Shown: in pieces, positions 45,592-57,400 of the stretch
Position numbering within the stretch: the first letter of the stretch is position 1
Layout of the letters: every line of letters begins with the position of its first letter
NCBI GenBank assembly: GCA_025602905.1
Contig: JAHLKI010000010.1
Span: forward strand, 434,001-498,000
Source of the DNA: Phlyctochytrium arcticum
Taxonomy: Eukaryota; Chytridiomycota; Chytridiomycetes; Chytridiales; Chytridiaceae
DNA length: 64,000 bases
Reading direction: 5' to 3'
The notes under the pieces: model-generated
Seen by the model: only the letters and a program-made list of their open reading frames with translations
Told to the model about the DNA's origin: nothing
Database searches by the model: none
Position numbers and translations under genes: made by a program

Positions 45592-46335
45592 ATGATCGAT
45601 ATAAGACCTGCAACGGTATGTCTTTCTTCTTTGCAAGCTAGTATTGCGTTGGCCCCACATACTTACCAAACTTGACATGTAGGTTGAGGACCTCCTGTCC
45701 ATGCAGAATTGCAACCTTATGAACCTCCCAGAAAACTATCAAATGAAATACTACATCTATCATTCAACATCGTGGCCGCAACTCTCATATGTCGCTCAGG
45801 ACCAAAAGGGACGGGTGGTGGGCTATGTTCTGGCAAAGATGTAAGGATCAAGGCGCTCATTTGTCAGTTTACGATTGCTCACCGCTTGACCGTAGGGAGG
45901 AAGATTCGGGAGAGCTACCTCATGGACACATCACAAGTCTTTCTGTCATGCGGAATTGGCGTCGGTTGGGAATTGCCGAGAAGCTGATGAGTCAAGCTCG
46001 TATGTCTTGCATCTATGTCGCTCTTTTTACGACGCGGAATTAACCACTGTCTTCAGAGAAATCAATGGTAGAGGCATTTGGTGCACACTACGTTTCATTG
46101 CACGTCCGGAAGAGTAATCGGGCTGCGTTGCAATTGTACCGGGATACATTGCAGTTCAAGTATGTGATTTCTCGGCAATTAGGTTTACCTGCTGCTGACC
46201 TTCTTTGCTTGTAGCGTTCACGAAATTGAAAAGGCATACTACGCAGATGGAGAGGATGCATACGCCATGCGAAAACAGCTTCGACCGGAGAGTGAGACGG
46301 CTGCTGCAGAAGCCGCTCGCGCAAAGAACAAGTAG
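45592..46335 (+). CDS. NAA10: N-alpha-acetyltransferase NatA catalytic subunit NAA10 (ARD1)
   Basis: Five small exons; ATG at 45592 gives [24 protein letters not shown] fold motifs: [60 protein letters not shown] (acetyl-CoA loop RxxGxA), then [16 protein letters not shown]. The acidic [19 protein letters not shown] motif is that of Naa10. With Naa15 it acetylates nascent N-termini on the ribosome. The tail is short (Ala/Glu/Lys-rich). Divergent from CBP80 (240 bp) and convergent with MGE1. Confidence 0.95.
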
Positions 46336-46516
46336 GATCGCGACTGACTTTGGCATCCCGCAAGACTTTCGAATTGTTTTTGTTGCAAATTGTTTCAGTT
46401 ATTGTAAATTAAGCTTGAAAGGAACTAATGTATGACATGATAAGACGAACCAGACTACATGAAATGATGACTTGCATCGATAATGATAACTAAATAATGG
46501 AGGGGGGGACGACTTT

Positions 46517-47319
46517 CTAACTCGACTCTTGCACTACACCAACCTGCGCGGGTCGCAGGACACGCGCTCCAATCTTGTAACCCGTCTTGGCCACCTCAAA
46601 TACTGTGTTAGGTTCCTTTCCAGGAATCGGCGCTTGGAAGAGAGCCTCATGAAAGTTGGGATCAAAGACTTCATCGACAGGGTTAAACTTTTCAATGTTG
46701 AAGCGACGGAAGGTAGAGACCAAGTTGGACTGGGTCATGGAGACACCGGTGTGAAGGTCGTTAAGGTGCTTGTTGCTGGTCAACTCTTCCTTGGGAACCG
46801 CATTGATGGCGATCTCGAGGACGTCGGCGGTACCGATCAGATCTTTTGCAAATTTGGTAACAGCATATTCTTTGGCTTCCGCCACCTCCTTCTTGGCTCT
46901 CTGTCGCACGTTTTCAGCGTCGGCAAGGGCGCGACGATAACTGTCCTATTAGTTCGAAAGGCGTTAGCAAGTTATCAACTTTAAAACTGAGTGTGAAGGC
47001 GGGGATTTTGTACCTGAAGAGCTGCGATTTGTTTATCCTTCTCAGCGAGTTGAGCTGCGAGATCTGCCTCCGGCTTGGCTGCCGCGCCTTCAGCAGCTTG
47101 CTCAGAGGCAACTGGCTGCTCTTCCGCTGGCTTTGCTTGTTCGGTAGTTGTGGTGGTGGTGGATTGGGGGTCGGTAGAGTAGAATCGTGTTGTGGATTGG
47201 AAAGCGACGGGGATGGTCCGCACTGGTCGAGAAACAAGGAGGGAAGGCCGGGCGGCGACGGAGGATGTGATCTTGAAGGCGGCGCGGTGGGCGATCCGCA
47301 TTGTTCTTATTGTGTTCAT
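46517..47319 (-). CDS. MGE1: Mitochondrial GrpE nucleotide-exchange factor (MGE1)
   Basis: Two exons (47319-47014, 46945-46517), 244 aa. The first 50 residues form a basic mitochondrial presequence (MNTIRTMRIAHRAAFKI, later RFYSTDPQ). The GrpE core follows: a long coiled coil from DLAAQLAEKDKQIAALQ through DSYRRALADAENVRQRAKKE, then FAKDLIGTADVLEIAINAVP, MTQSNLVSTFRRFNIEKFNP, and the beta-domain FEVAKTGYKIGARVLRPAQV. It releases ADP from mitochondrial Hsp70 (Ssc1) in import and folding. Standard length. Convergent with NAA10. Confidence 0.95.
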
Positions 47320-47801
47320 GATGGGAGAGTATAGATCGGAGAACGCTCGTTGGGGATCGGGCTAGGAAAAATAAAGTCGTTGTCTTCGTCGTCAATCGTC
47401 GCGGAGGTCACTTGGGAAATGTGGCGCAGCGCATAATTCCGAGCTGCCAGCTGCGCGACGGTGACAGGGCCATTTTGACATGTCATTTTCAGCCTTCATA
47501 AATTTCTCCCCCAAACCTCGATTTTCATCGTCGAGTTGACGGGAAACCCCCGGAAACCCCAGGGAATCCACTCCATGTACTCCTACTGGTCCTAATGCCA
47601 AAAACTCTCGATGTGTGCCATAGAAACCCCCGTTGGTGAAAGTTCTGGAACACTCTGGGAGCTTCCAAAAAGCAGTCTCTTGGCTGACATAAGCAATTCT
47701 GTGCAGTCATCAGCCGAAAATATTTCAACCGCAAAACTTCAGCGCATTTGACCTCAACATCCACATTCATTTACTGTGATTCAGAACCTGCTTACAACGC
47801 A

Positions 47802-48739
47802 ATGTCGACTTCCTTCTTCTCAGCCTTCTCTTCCAACACACCGGCTCCTCGCTGGGACAATTTAAAGTCCAATCTTTCCCCATCCGTTCGGCAACATGTT
47901 CAGCGCGTTTACACCAACCTGGCCCTCATGCTCGCAACTTCCGTCGTCGGTTCATGTCTGTTTTCCGCAGGAATTCTTACGGGGGGTTTATGGAGTCTCA
48001 TTTTATGTGTCGGCTGCATGCGTAAGTTTTTATCTTGTTAGGTTGCGGTTTGCTTTATGCTTACATTTCGATCCCAGTTGGTTTTAGTTTTGTTGCTCCT
48101 ACACCGGCCAATGACACTTTACGCAAGGGTCTACTCTACGGATTTGCCCTAACAAAGGTATATGCTTGCACATTTTGAAGTGGACTCAGCAGGACAGAAA
48201 CTGACGTTAGTCATTTGTGTTTAGGGATTGTCTTTGGGTCCACTGATCGAGTATACTCGCTACGCCAATCCCAGTAGCTTACCCTTGGCATTGTCTGGAA
48301 CCGCCCTGATATTCGGATGCTTCTCAGTCAGTGTTCTCATGTCACCAACGCGCAACGCACTGTATACCCGGGGCCTTCTGGCCAGCGGCAGCATGGTCCT
48401 CTTGATGTTATCGCTCGTCAACATGTTTTCGCGCTCATCAAAGCTGTTCACCCTGGAGCTGTATGGTGGCCTCATGCTCTTTGCTGGATATGTGATTTAC
48501 GATACGCAGATCATGATTGCAAAGGTGGGTACTACTTTACGCAATTTGTTTCCTGGTTGCCGAAAACTTACAAGAGGTCGTCTCTCCTCATCTAGGCCGA
48601 GCTGGGTATGCGAGACTATATGCGCTCGTCCATGGAACTTTACGTAGATATAGTAGCCATGTTTGTTCACATCGTGATGATCCTGAACCGAAAAGAGGAG
48701 GAGCGGGACCGCAAGCGCCGGAACGAAAAGCGTCGTTAG
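47802..48739 (+). CDS. Bax inhibitor-1 family protein (TMBIM6-like)
   Basis: Four exons; ATG at 47802. N-terminal MSTSFFSAFSSNTPAPRWDN leads into SVRQHVQRVYTNLALMLATS and six to seven hydrophobic helices. Later SLGPLIEYTRYANPSSLPL, ELYGGLMLFAGYVIYDTQIM and MRSSMELYVDIVAMFVHIVM give the BI-1 signature (YDTQxMI, DxVxLFxxxxxIL). The end is a charged cluster KEEERDRKRRNEKRR, as in TMBIM6. It is an ER membrane calcium-leak and anti-death factor. The last splice joins IAK to AELGMRDY. The TnpB-like relic begins downstream on the other strand. Confidence 0.93.
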
Positions 48740-48801
48740 ACCCTCTTTACTTGTCTGTTTCATTTTTTGTATTTTAGTCTTTTTGTCCAAATGTGATTTC
48801 C

Positions 48802-49400
48802 TCATCTATTTATGGGAGAGTGTCTATCAATGGGTCTCGCGACGCTCATGGTCCTCTCCGGCCCAACAGATAGGATTACGCCCGACTTTTCCGGTGCATT
48901 GATCCCTTCTGCTTCGCGCAACGCCGGGAGCTTCAATTTTGCCCTCCTCTTCCCAACTATCCTTCCCGTCATAAATTCAGGAAGGATGATCGTGTCGTAG
49001 TTGGCCACGAGGAAGTTTGCGAAGTCGCTGTGATCTTGTCGTACGTCCGGTTGATCTTCTCTCTGCAACTTCTTCGAAACCGATCCCTGTTTCTCCTTTT
49101 TTTCCCGCTCCTTTCTTCAGTTGCCTCTTCGCATTTCTCCCCAAATTTCTCCTTTCCCTTTCGGAACGGCGCCCTGTCCATTTTGGGATTCTGGTTCATC
49201 CCTGTGCTTTGTTGTTGCTGCAAAGAAGCTATACTCTTGTACAACGGTTCAAGTTTTGGAACGAGGTCAGGGTACACCTGGGGTACACGTCTTAGAAGGT
49301 CCGGCGGTGGCAGCCCAGGGAGACCGTACGCCGGGGTCCATAGAACAGCAGTTCTCGAACGACGAAGGGTCTCGATACAGCTTTCCATTCCTTTGCAGTG
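48802..49400 (-). pseudogene. TnpB/Fanzor-like RuvC nuclease relic
   Basis: Minus-strand fragments in shifting frames recall TnpB/Fanzor proteins. CSMDPGVRSPW (about 49345-49313) matches the RuvC-I box. LVPKLEPLYKSIASLQ and KKRRNRDRFRRSCREKI give the helical Arg-rich linker, and DFANFLVANYDTIILPEF (about 49020-48967) the RuvC-II box. The first stretch ends in a stop, and at least two frame changes separate the parts. The RuvC-III and zinc-ribbon end is missing. It is probably a decayed IS607-like/Fanzor element, next to the 3' end of the BI-1 gene. Confidence 0.55.
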
Positions 49401-49517
49401 GGCTTAAGGGATCTGGCCACTGAGGATGTCGTGAGTAGGGTGAAGTAGAGAGTGTGAGAAAAATGGTAAATGAGCAGATATGCAACTTCCCAAGTTGCGA
49501 GAGTCGGGGGGTCTTAC

Positions 49518-50523
49518 TCAGTGCAGAGGAAGAGAGAAAGCTAGCAAGGGCAATCCCCACCAAAAAACGTTGCGATTACTATCTTCAGCAATGTCGTATT
49601 GATCGATAATGCCGTTGATGCCTTTGTCCTTGCAGGTGAGCTCATCTTGGGCTTGTTTCTGGTTTTCAAGATGGGCTATGAGCGCGATGACGGGGGCAAT
49701 CCTGGGATGAGGATGTAACCTTGACTCGCGAATATAAGACAAAGGTGGGAGAAGATCCAACAGTAGATACCTACTGTTCCGAAATCAGTCCTTGGTCTTT
49801 CTGCAGGCTCCACAGATCCACAACTGACTTCACCGCCTGTTTAATCGTACCAAAAGACAGTGGAACAAACTCAAAATGACCTGAAGAAGGTTACAAATAA
49901 AATCACATCATCTTTGGTGCTGCTTCCTCTACCTGTCATTTTGAATCGTTTGACTTTGTTATTCAGGCACTTGTAAATACAGTCTTCGTCCCGTATATCC
50001 GTTTGATTGTTGGGAGATGTTGTTGCAGCGCCATTGGCGTCCTCGTGCTCAGGCTGAGAGGTGAGCCCTCGATTGGCGAGTGTTGTGGTCCGACTAGTAG
50101 CAGAGGTGCTAGCGGTACCTGGAAAATTTGAGAAAGAATTATTTAGATCAAGCGCGAAGGACCAAAGGACAAGATTTCCTTACCGCTCGCATTCGTCTTG
50201 GTTCGCTTTCTCGGCTGTTGAACGTATCCAACTTCATTCAGTCTTTGATAGCCAGTGCCAAGAGCACAATTTTTGTTGAACAGACGCAATTTATGACCCG
50301 CCACAAGATATTTGCTTTCGGTACCAAGAAGCGTGCTTTCAGCTGAATATCCTTTGGTCCCATCCGCTTGCTGAATGCAGCCTACTGGCCAGGTACCATC
50401 ACACCAATGGGTATAGACATTCTGCCATTTGGAAATTTTGGAGTAAGATCTCGCCGAGTCGCTGGTTGGAACCACGTCGCGGTCCACAACATTCTTGACC
50501 AACAGACCAAACCATCTTGGCAT
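49518..50523 (-). CDS. Crypton/Ndc10-type DNA-binding protein, short spliced gene
   Basis: Four exons with consistent phase (50523-50184, 50118-49933, 49880-49775, 49719-49518), 277 aa. WQNVYTHWCDGTWP near residue 32 and FEFVPLSFGTIKQAVKSVVD, then HPHPRIAPVIALIAHLENQK and DKGINGIIDQYD recall the N-terminal region of fungal Crypton tyrosine recombinases and Ndc10-like proteins (W...WC; ...SxxTxxxYxxAVxDLW; ...RDPR...D+GIGT..DGY). The recombinase catalytic domain itself is absent. The last exon ends in an unrelated hydrophobic tail (FWWGLPLLAFSLPLH). It might be a truncated element or a domesticated gene. It is divergent from RhoGDI, with only 70 bp between start codons. Family match is from memory. 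Confidence 0.5.
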
Positions 50524-50593
50524 TTCGTCCACGCGAATCACTCGCAAACCCTCGATATACCTTTAGTAGCAGTTATATTGCACAAACGAAACC

Positions 50594-51661
50594 ATGGCAG
50601 ACCACCACGAGTCCACTGAGGACCTGGCTCCCACTCAAACGGCCGGATACAAAGCACCTGAAAAGAAGACGGTTGCTGAATTGGCGGAACTTGATGCTCA
50701 AGATGGTGAGGCCTGCTATTCTCCTCTACTGTTACCCTCATGCATGGCAGCGATCACACTTCCTTTTGAAACACCGACGTCTGAAGGTTGAGTTGCTAAC
50801 CTACTTTCAATTAACAGAATCACTCCGAAAGTGGAAAGAATCTTTGGGCTTGAAAGCAGGTTTGTGCGCACCAGCTACTGCCGTGAGTGATATCTAAGTA
50901 TGGTGTCGGCTTTGATAGGATCCGCGGGTGCTACAGATGACCCCCGAAAAGTGGTTGTCCTGGCACTAGGAATGGAAAGTCCCGGCCGGCCCGATGTCCA
51001 CGTTGACCTCTCCTCCGCCGGTATGAATAATTCTTGTTCTCCTTTCATGGCACTTCGATGGAGCCTCATTTATTGTATCATATCATCTCTAGACGCGATT
51101 GCACAACTGAAAAATCAGCAGATGACGATTAAGGAAGGCGTCGAATATCGGCTGAAAGTAAAGTTCAAGGTCCAACATGATGTTGTTTCTGGATTGAAGT
51201 ATTTGCATGTTGTCAAACGCAAGGGCATCCGGGGTTAGTTTTCAAACAACTTTTCATCCGCTTGACCGTGGTTCTGATTGTGGGGAGTAGTGGACAAAAT
51301 GGAGGAAATGTTGGGCTCTTATGGTCCAGCTGCAGACGCATACGAAAAGAAGGTAGATCCGAATTGAGTTGCCACCAGTAGCTGTATCGATTAACATATA
51401 CTTCTAGTTCCTGGCTGAGGAGGCTCCCAGCGGCATGCTCGCCCGTGGTCATTACGAAGTGAGGGTACGTACACATACGCGTCTTTCCCTTTCGAACATA
51501 CTCTAACATGGAAGTATCTAGAGCAAGTTTATTGATGATGACAACACAACCCATCTTGAATGGGCATGGGTAAGTCTACTCGCTCCAAAATATTTGCGAA
51601 GTATCTCTCTGACGCGTCATGGTTGATGTAGTCGTTCGACATCAAGAAGGAATGGGACTAA
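50594..51661 (+). CDS. RDI1: Rho GDP-dissociation inhibitor
   Basis: About eight exons; ATG at 50594. The regulatory arm AELAELDAQDESLRKWKESL is followed by the immunoglobulin-like fold: VVVLALGMESPGRPDVHVDL, TIKEGVEYRLKVKFKVQHDV, VVKRKGIRVDKMEEMLGSYG, APSGMLARGHYEVRSKFIDD and a final WAWSFDIKKEWD, the family signature. RhoGDI extracts prenylated Rho GTPases from membranes. Human RhoGDI is 204 aa; this model is close to 200. Expression is driven from a 70-bp divergent spacer shared with the Crypton-like gene. Confidence 0.95.
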
Positions 51662-51766
51662 GGCTGCGTGTATCTGCACAATCTAGATCCAGTACATAGT
51701 GACAATTTATCCATCAATGATAAATACAAACACGTCCATGATGCATTTTGTTCTGTAATTACGGTT

Positions 51767-52230
51767 CTATGCCAAGCCCAGCCATTTTTGAACCGCGTCG
51801 TCTTCATTGGCCTCCTCCAGCGCCTCTATTCCCTATGATGCGCAGTTAACAATTAGATGGCTCCAGGTTATCTCGTAACAAGATACGCACCCCTTTATAC
51901 TCCCCGTCCACAAAGATTTGTGGCAACGAGTTCTTCCCGCTCTTTTCCAACATGTATTCCTTGGCCTCCCTACAGTTCGACCAGCCATGATTAGAAGTCC
52001 TTCGATTACTTGTCGACACTGAACGTGATTCTGCTCCTTACTCATCAGCAGCAACATCCACAGAGTCGTATTTTATTTTCCGGGCTGCGAAGATGGCTTC
52101 GAGACGGGTTTGCGCTTTCTTGACCTGTTCGCGACCTATGAGTACACAATCACTATAGACTTATCATGTATGATCATACCGGAGTTGAGCCTGCAACAGA
52201 GGACATGTAGACCATAACTCGTTCTGGCAT
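51767..52230 (-). CDS. SH3BGRL-like thioredoxin-fold protein
   Basis: Four exons; ATG complementary to 52228-52230. The joined protein begins MPERVMVYMSSVAGSTPVKK, continues RLEAIFAARKIKYDSVDVAA, then SLPQIFVDGEYKGGIEALEE and ends DAVQKWLGLA. It matches SH3-domain-binding Glu-rich-like proteins (VYIASSSGSTAIKKKQ, ...[20 protein letters not shown], ...FLGL), glutaredoxin folds that lack the CxxC active site. As in that family, no catalytic Cys pair occurs. About 98 aa. The role in cells is poorly known. The first splice uses the second AG so that GSTP joins VKK in frame. Confidence 0.88.
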
Positions 52231-52388
52231 CTTGAGTGGTTGTGGGTGGGAAGGAACTAGTGTTTGGAACTTGGACGAGGCACTTGGTCTGATTGAGGAT
52301 AGGGTTCGTGAGTACCTCACCGGTTATCGCAGCCAGGCGAAACAAAATGGGCCTAGCTATGGAAGATTAGTCGATCGTCCCACTGATC

Positions 52389-54391
52389 ATGTCGTTTCCA
52401 TTCGCGGCTTTCGGAAAGCCTGGGATAAGGTATCGCTTCTACTGACTTTTCAGTCTTGAATTTCTGAGCCAAACTTCTCCTCACAAGGATAACGGACGTA
52501 TTTCGGTCGTGGCAAGACTATGGACCTGCTTTCGAAAACGCCGGACTCGGTTGGCCCAAAGCTTTACTTATCTCGGGGCCGAGCGGATGTGGTATGTAAT
52601 AGCGTCTATACCAGGCTGTCCGATCATATCCTGACTTCTGGGGACACAGGGAAGACAACATTCGTATCGGAATTATGCAAGGAGTATAATGTGAAGGTAC
52701 ATCCTGTTCTGATAATATTTCAGCAAAGCACAACTTCTGACTTCAAACTCTAGTGCACGATCATAAGTCTATCCATATTGTCATTGCAATACTCGGACCG
52801 ACTCGCGGATGGATTCGCAAAAGTCTTGCGATCCGCTACAACATCAGAGACTCCAACTGTTATCATCATCAAAAACGCCCATAGCATTTTTCCAGCCAAA
52901 TGGCTGGACATCGAAGTGTATCACGAGCCCAGGAAACTGATGGAGGAAACGAGCACGCATCCTCCGTTGATTGTTGCCCTTACATCCAGGATGGATCAAA
53001 TGCACCCGGCTGTCAAGGATATGTTCAGGGTTTGAAAATGGATTGAGGACGCTTGCTGAACGTTTCTGGAACTAATAATCTTGAAAACAGAATCAAGTAG
53101 AGATGGAAACACCCACTGCGCTCGAACGACTGCAAATTTTGAAATGGCTTTTTCCTTCCGAGATTGCCATTGATACATCCTACGGCCTTCGATCCATTGC
53201 TGAAAGAGCTCATTCTTACAACTTTGGGGATTTGATTTCACTTTGTGACCGATTGATTGGGTGTGCAGATTTACGGGCGGACATTGGACAGGATTTGAAA
53301 ATCATTGAGGAGGATGTCAGAAAGTGTTTAGAAATTATTAAAGTATCCGACACACGAAAGCGATTTGACACGGCGAGAATGGAACGAGTTGCTTGGGATG
53401 ATGTTGGGGGTCACGCAAGGGCTAAGGTAACCTCTACTTGGTGGATCTGAGAAACGGTATTGGCAGTTCTTAGTATCCTTCTTGATGCAGGAATTGCTAC
53501 GGGAGAGTGTGGTTCACTTTTACAAACACCAGGAGGCCTATGCGCGGCTGAACATTGAGCCTAGTAAGGGGGTGTTGTTGTGAGTATTCACAACCGTGTT
53601 TTCACAAGGATGGATAAATGGTCTCATTCATTCATCCATAGATATGGGCCACCTGGGACTGGCAAGACCATGCTGGCCAAAGCTGTCGCCACGGAGTCGG
53701 ACGCAAACTTTCTACCTATTTCGGTTGCAGAGTTGATCAAGGGCGAGGTAATGTTGAAATCATTACTCGTTGCCCACTTTGCCGCTAAAGTAATTTTTTT
53801 CATCTCATGAAGGTGGGGGAATCCGAAAAGGCTATTTCGCGCCTGTTTAGCACAGCTCGTCGCTGCAAGCCCTGCATTATTTTCATTGACGAGCTCGAAG
53901 CCCTGTTTGCCCGTCACGAGCACATGGGGGACGTCGGGAAGAAGTTGTTCTCCCAGCTGCTGATTGAGATTGATGAGCTGGACGCTCGAAGCTCACACGT
54001 GGTCATTTTGGCAGCAACAAATCATCCGGAGATGCTGGATCCATCACTTATTAGATCGGGTAAGGCTAAACTGCGGTTTGCATGGATATCAAGTTAAATT
54101 GAAAGCCTCTTGATAGGAAGGATAGATCGGTTGATCGCCATTCGTCCACCATCAACAAAGGAGCGTGAGTCTGTGCTCGAGGCGTGCTCGCGTAAACTTC
54201 AGATCGCAGTGACCGCTAATTGGGCCGATATTGCTGAACGAACGGTTGGTATGACTGGAGCGGACTTGAACGAGTTAATGCGACGAGCCTGCATTACTGC
54301 ATTGAGCCGAGCGGGTGACGAGGGGGAGCCACATGTGACAATGCAGGATTTCGAACATGTACTCGATGCAATGCAGCATACGCCGCTGTAA
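52389..54391 (+). CDS. Two-domain AAA+ ATPase, AFG2/SPATA5L1-like
   Basis: About nine exons; the model starts at ATG 52389 ([15 protein letters not shown]), because only that frame joins the next exon. D1 has Walker [14 protein letters not shown], but its Walker B is [11 protein letters not shown], lacking the acidic pair. D2 is complete: [17 protein letters not shown], Walker [15 protein letters not shown], Walker [15 protein letters not shown], sensor [12 protein letters not shown], Arg finger in IRSGRIDRL, and [16 protein letters not shown]2 resembles Cdc48/Afg2/SPATA5 and SPATA5L1. No N-domain precedes D1. I infer a ribosome-biogenesis type ATPase; PEX-type ATPases are less likely. Convergent with INTS7, 43 bp between stops. 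Confidence 0.82.
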
Positions 54392-54434
54392 AATTTTGGG
54401 TTTCCAAGCTGAGGGTTGGGAACGCGCAGTCTCA

Positions 54435-57400
54435 TTAGACGAGCTTGACGGGCAAATCGACGCTTGGCCCATTGTGCCAAATATTGCCTTCCGAATCGAT
54501 CATTCGACTCTCAATCCGGATCGCTACTCCGTCCTGCCCAATACGGTCGGCGTAACCCGCTAAAGAAATGGACGTGGTCATCGCAAAGGATGTCTTGATT
54601 ACCCTACTTCTTGAAACGCTATGGCTCAACTTGAGCCAGCTGATGAGCCCCGTCGTCGATTGTTTTGCGTGTCTGTTCAAGAGACTTACATGTTTCTGCG
54701 CATGATCTGGCTCATTTTCAAAAACGAGACCAATCGTTACTTCGGCAAACTGAACTTTTCGGGTCCGATTCTTCCTTGTTTGCTGCAATTTTATAATGTT
54801 GCCCTCCAGTTTAAAAATAAGCAGCTCGCCAATACGACACTGGCGTGCTTGGCTTTTCCAGGATGGTTGGAGAGTCCACTAAACGATTGCCTCAAGCTCC
54901 ACTTTTTGTGGGAAAATACGAAAGGAACTGACCTGCATCGTGGTTGTCGGACGTCTCTGGAAAAAATACGATGGAATTATTGGCCCGAGGATTACCGGTG
55001 TGCTATGACGACTTCCATGTGGAGCACACTAGAAATAAATGAGTACACAAACATTTGTTCTAGACCGTTGTAGCTTACCATGTTGGGGAGAACATCTTGT
55101 GGGATGACTTTCCGCCACACGCCTAGCCAATTCTGAAAAAAATCGATACTCTGATCATCCATATCGATATACTTTGTGCCGATTTCCTGATATTGTAGGA
55201 GGCACTTTTTTATACTTTGCTGGACCTCGGCCTGACTTGGAGAATGAGAATGTGTAATAGATGAATGAAGACTTATGGTGCGCAGACACTTGAGAAAGTG
55301 TAAGTGCGTGCCAATCAGAGTCATATGGAAGGCATGGGAGGTCGAAGTCTGCGTCCCTAGCGTCTGGAGAAAACGTGTCAGTGAATGCGTTGTATCACTC
55401 TATATGAACTGCATACTTGGAGGGCGCCTAACACGAGATCCAAATGCCGAATCGCGTCATCGATGGTATTTGTGTCATTCAAACGGAGTGCGTTCAAGCT
55501 CCCTCCTGCTTGGGCAATATGCACCAGACAAGTAATCCAGTGGCTGTACGGCTCAGAAACGAGCTGGGGCGAGGATGAATCCTTCGGAATTCTTAACAAG
55601 AACATGGCACCTCCCATACCTGTACTTGTACGGATGTCAAACGTTGATAAGCAAATTCGTGAAAGCCATGTGACAAAGCTTCACAGGCAACACTGTACGA
55701 GTTCCATCGCATATTTGTCTCATGACTTTTTTCCAAAAAAAGGGCGTTCAGACGGTTCAGAACTTCTTGCGTTCGCTGATTTGGTTGTGACGCTCGCAAA
55801 ATTTGTTTGGCTACATGACTCTGAGATGCGGAATTAGTTACGGCATGAAGTTATGTTATGTATGAGATGCATACCAATGTATCCGTATTGACGTGCTCTG
55901 TGGTCTTCTCCAAAAGCACAATCAGTTGCGCGGCGTTGTCAACGTTTTCTTCAAATGGTGTCTGCGAAGCCAGAATTTGTAGTAATTTGTTCCATGCTGT
56001 GTATAATCAATCACATTACTCACACAGGTAGCATTCAAGGACGCGCAAACACTAACCTGATGGCTCCAACTTTGATATAACATGAAATTTTGTCCACCAA
56101 CTCAGATTATCAGACAATGGGCGGGTCATAAATATTTGCGTGATGCCCATGAACTGGATTGGCGCAGTGCAAGAATCCTGGCCGTTCATTTTCGCTGCTT
56201 GCGCATGTATCCTTTCCAAGACCTCAATACGGTTTGCTATGGGAAACTTAGACTCTCGCGGTAAATAAAAGTCAATGATACGAACTTACAGGTCCATTGA
56301 TGTGACGTCTGAGTATTGTAGGTATCTGCCCAATGCGATACCAGCTTCTTCTGTACACGGGCGGCCAAGGGAGACGTTCCGTCCAATCGCAGAATGATTT
56401 GCCAGAGTCTTTGATCTTCATGAAGCCGCTTTTCTTCCTCAATCTGCAACAGGAATGCTGGTTTTTTACACAGAGTGTCCAGGATTTGCAGGGCCTTCAT
56501 CTTCACGGATGCACACGAACTGGTTAATGCGAGATCCAGGATTTTCTATCGTTGTTGATGAGAAAAGGCAAAGGGGAGGGGCTGTTCGGTAGTACCTCAA
56601 AAGCGCTAACGGCGATGTACTGGGGGTACGTGCGCCCTACTAGTCCTAGGTTGCACAAAGCACCCCATTGGGTTGCCGGTGTATGTTCAGAGCTCAAATA
56701 CCCAAGCAGAATCTCAAGCTGGACGGTCTTTCCTTCAGCTTGTGGTTAGATAATAAAAACTCGCAAGCACATACCTGAGCATCCAGATGCGTGATAGTTC
56801 TGATAGCAAGCTGCGTCAATGTTCTCAGAACAATGTTGATGAAGCGTTCATCTGCAGAACTTCTCAGCTGTGCGATACAAACTGCTCGAGCCTGATTCTG
56901 TAAGTCAGACATTGCACCTACTCGCGTACCAACCATGCTCGTACCTGCGCAGCTAGTGCTTGATCGTAATGCATATGACGAAAGTTCAAAAGTATTGCTT
57001 TTTTCAGGAGAATGTCGACGGAATCATCTGGAGGATCGGTAACATTTAAATCTTGAGACTGGAAATAAACCTGAAGATACATACCATCCATCATGGCCTT
57101 CAGCTTGTCGATGATGTTGTGGGAAAACACGCCCGAAACTGCCGCGATACGATCCGTTGCAAAAAGGGCACCATCCAACTCTTGCTCGTCCTTAGTATCT
57201 AGGCACAATCGGATTCTGGCATAGAGTATGAGAGACGGTCAATCATCTAACCTTGTTAACGCGTACCGGTGATGAACTTCAATTCGGTCCTGAACTATCG
57301 ATGCCATGTAACCAAACAGTCTAGTTTCCCTGTTTAGGATGGTGGATCAGAGCGACCAGCGATCAAGCGATTACCTCAATGTCAACCCTCTCGCGACTGG

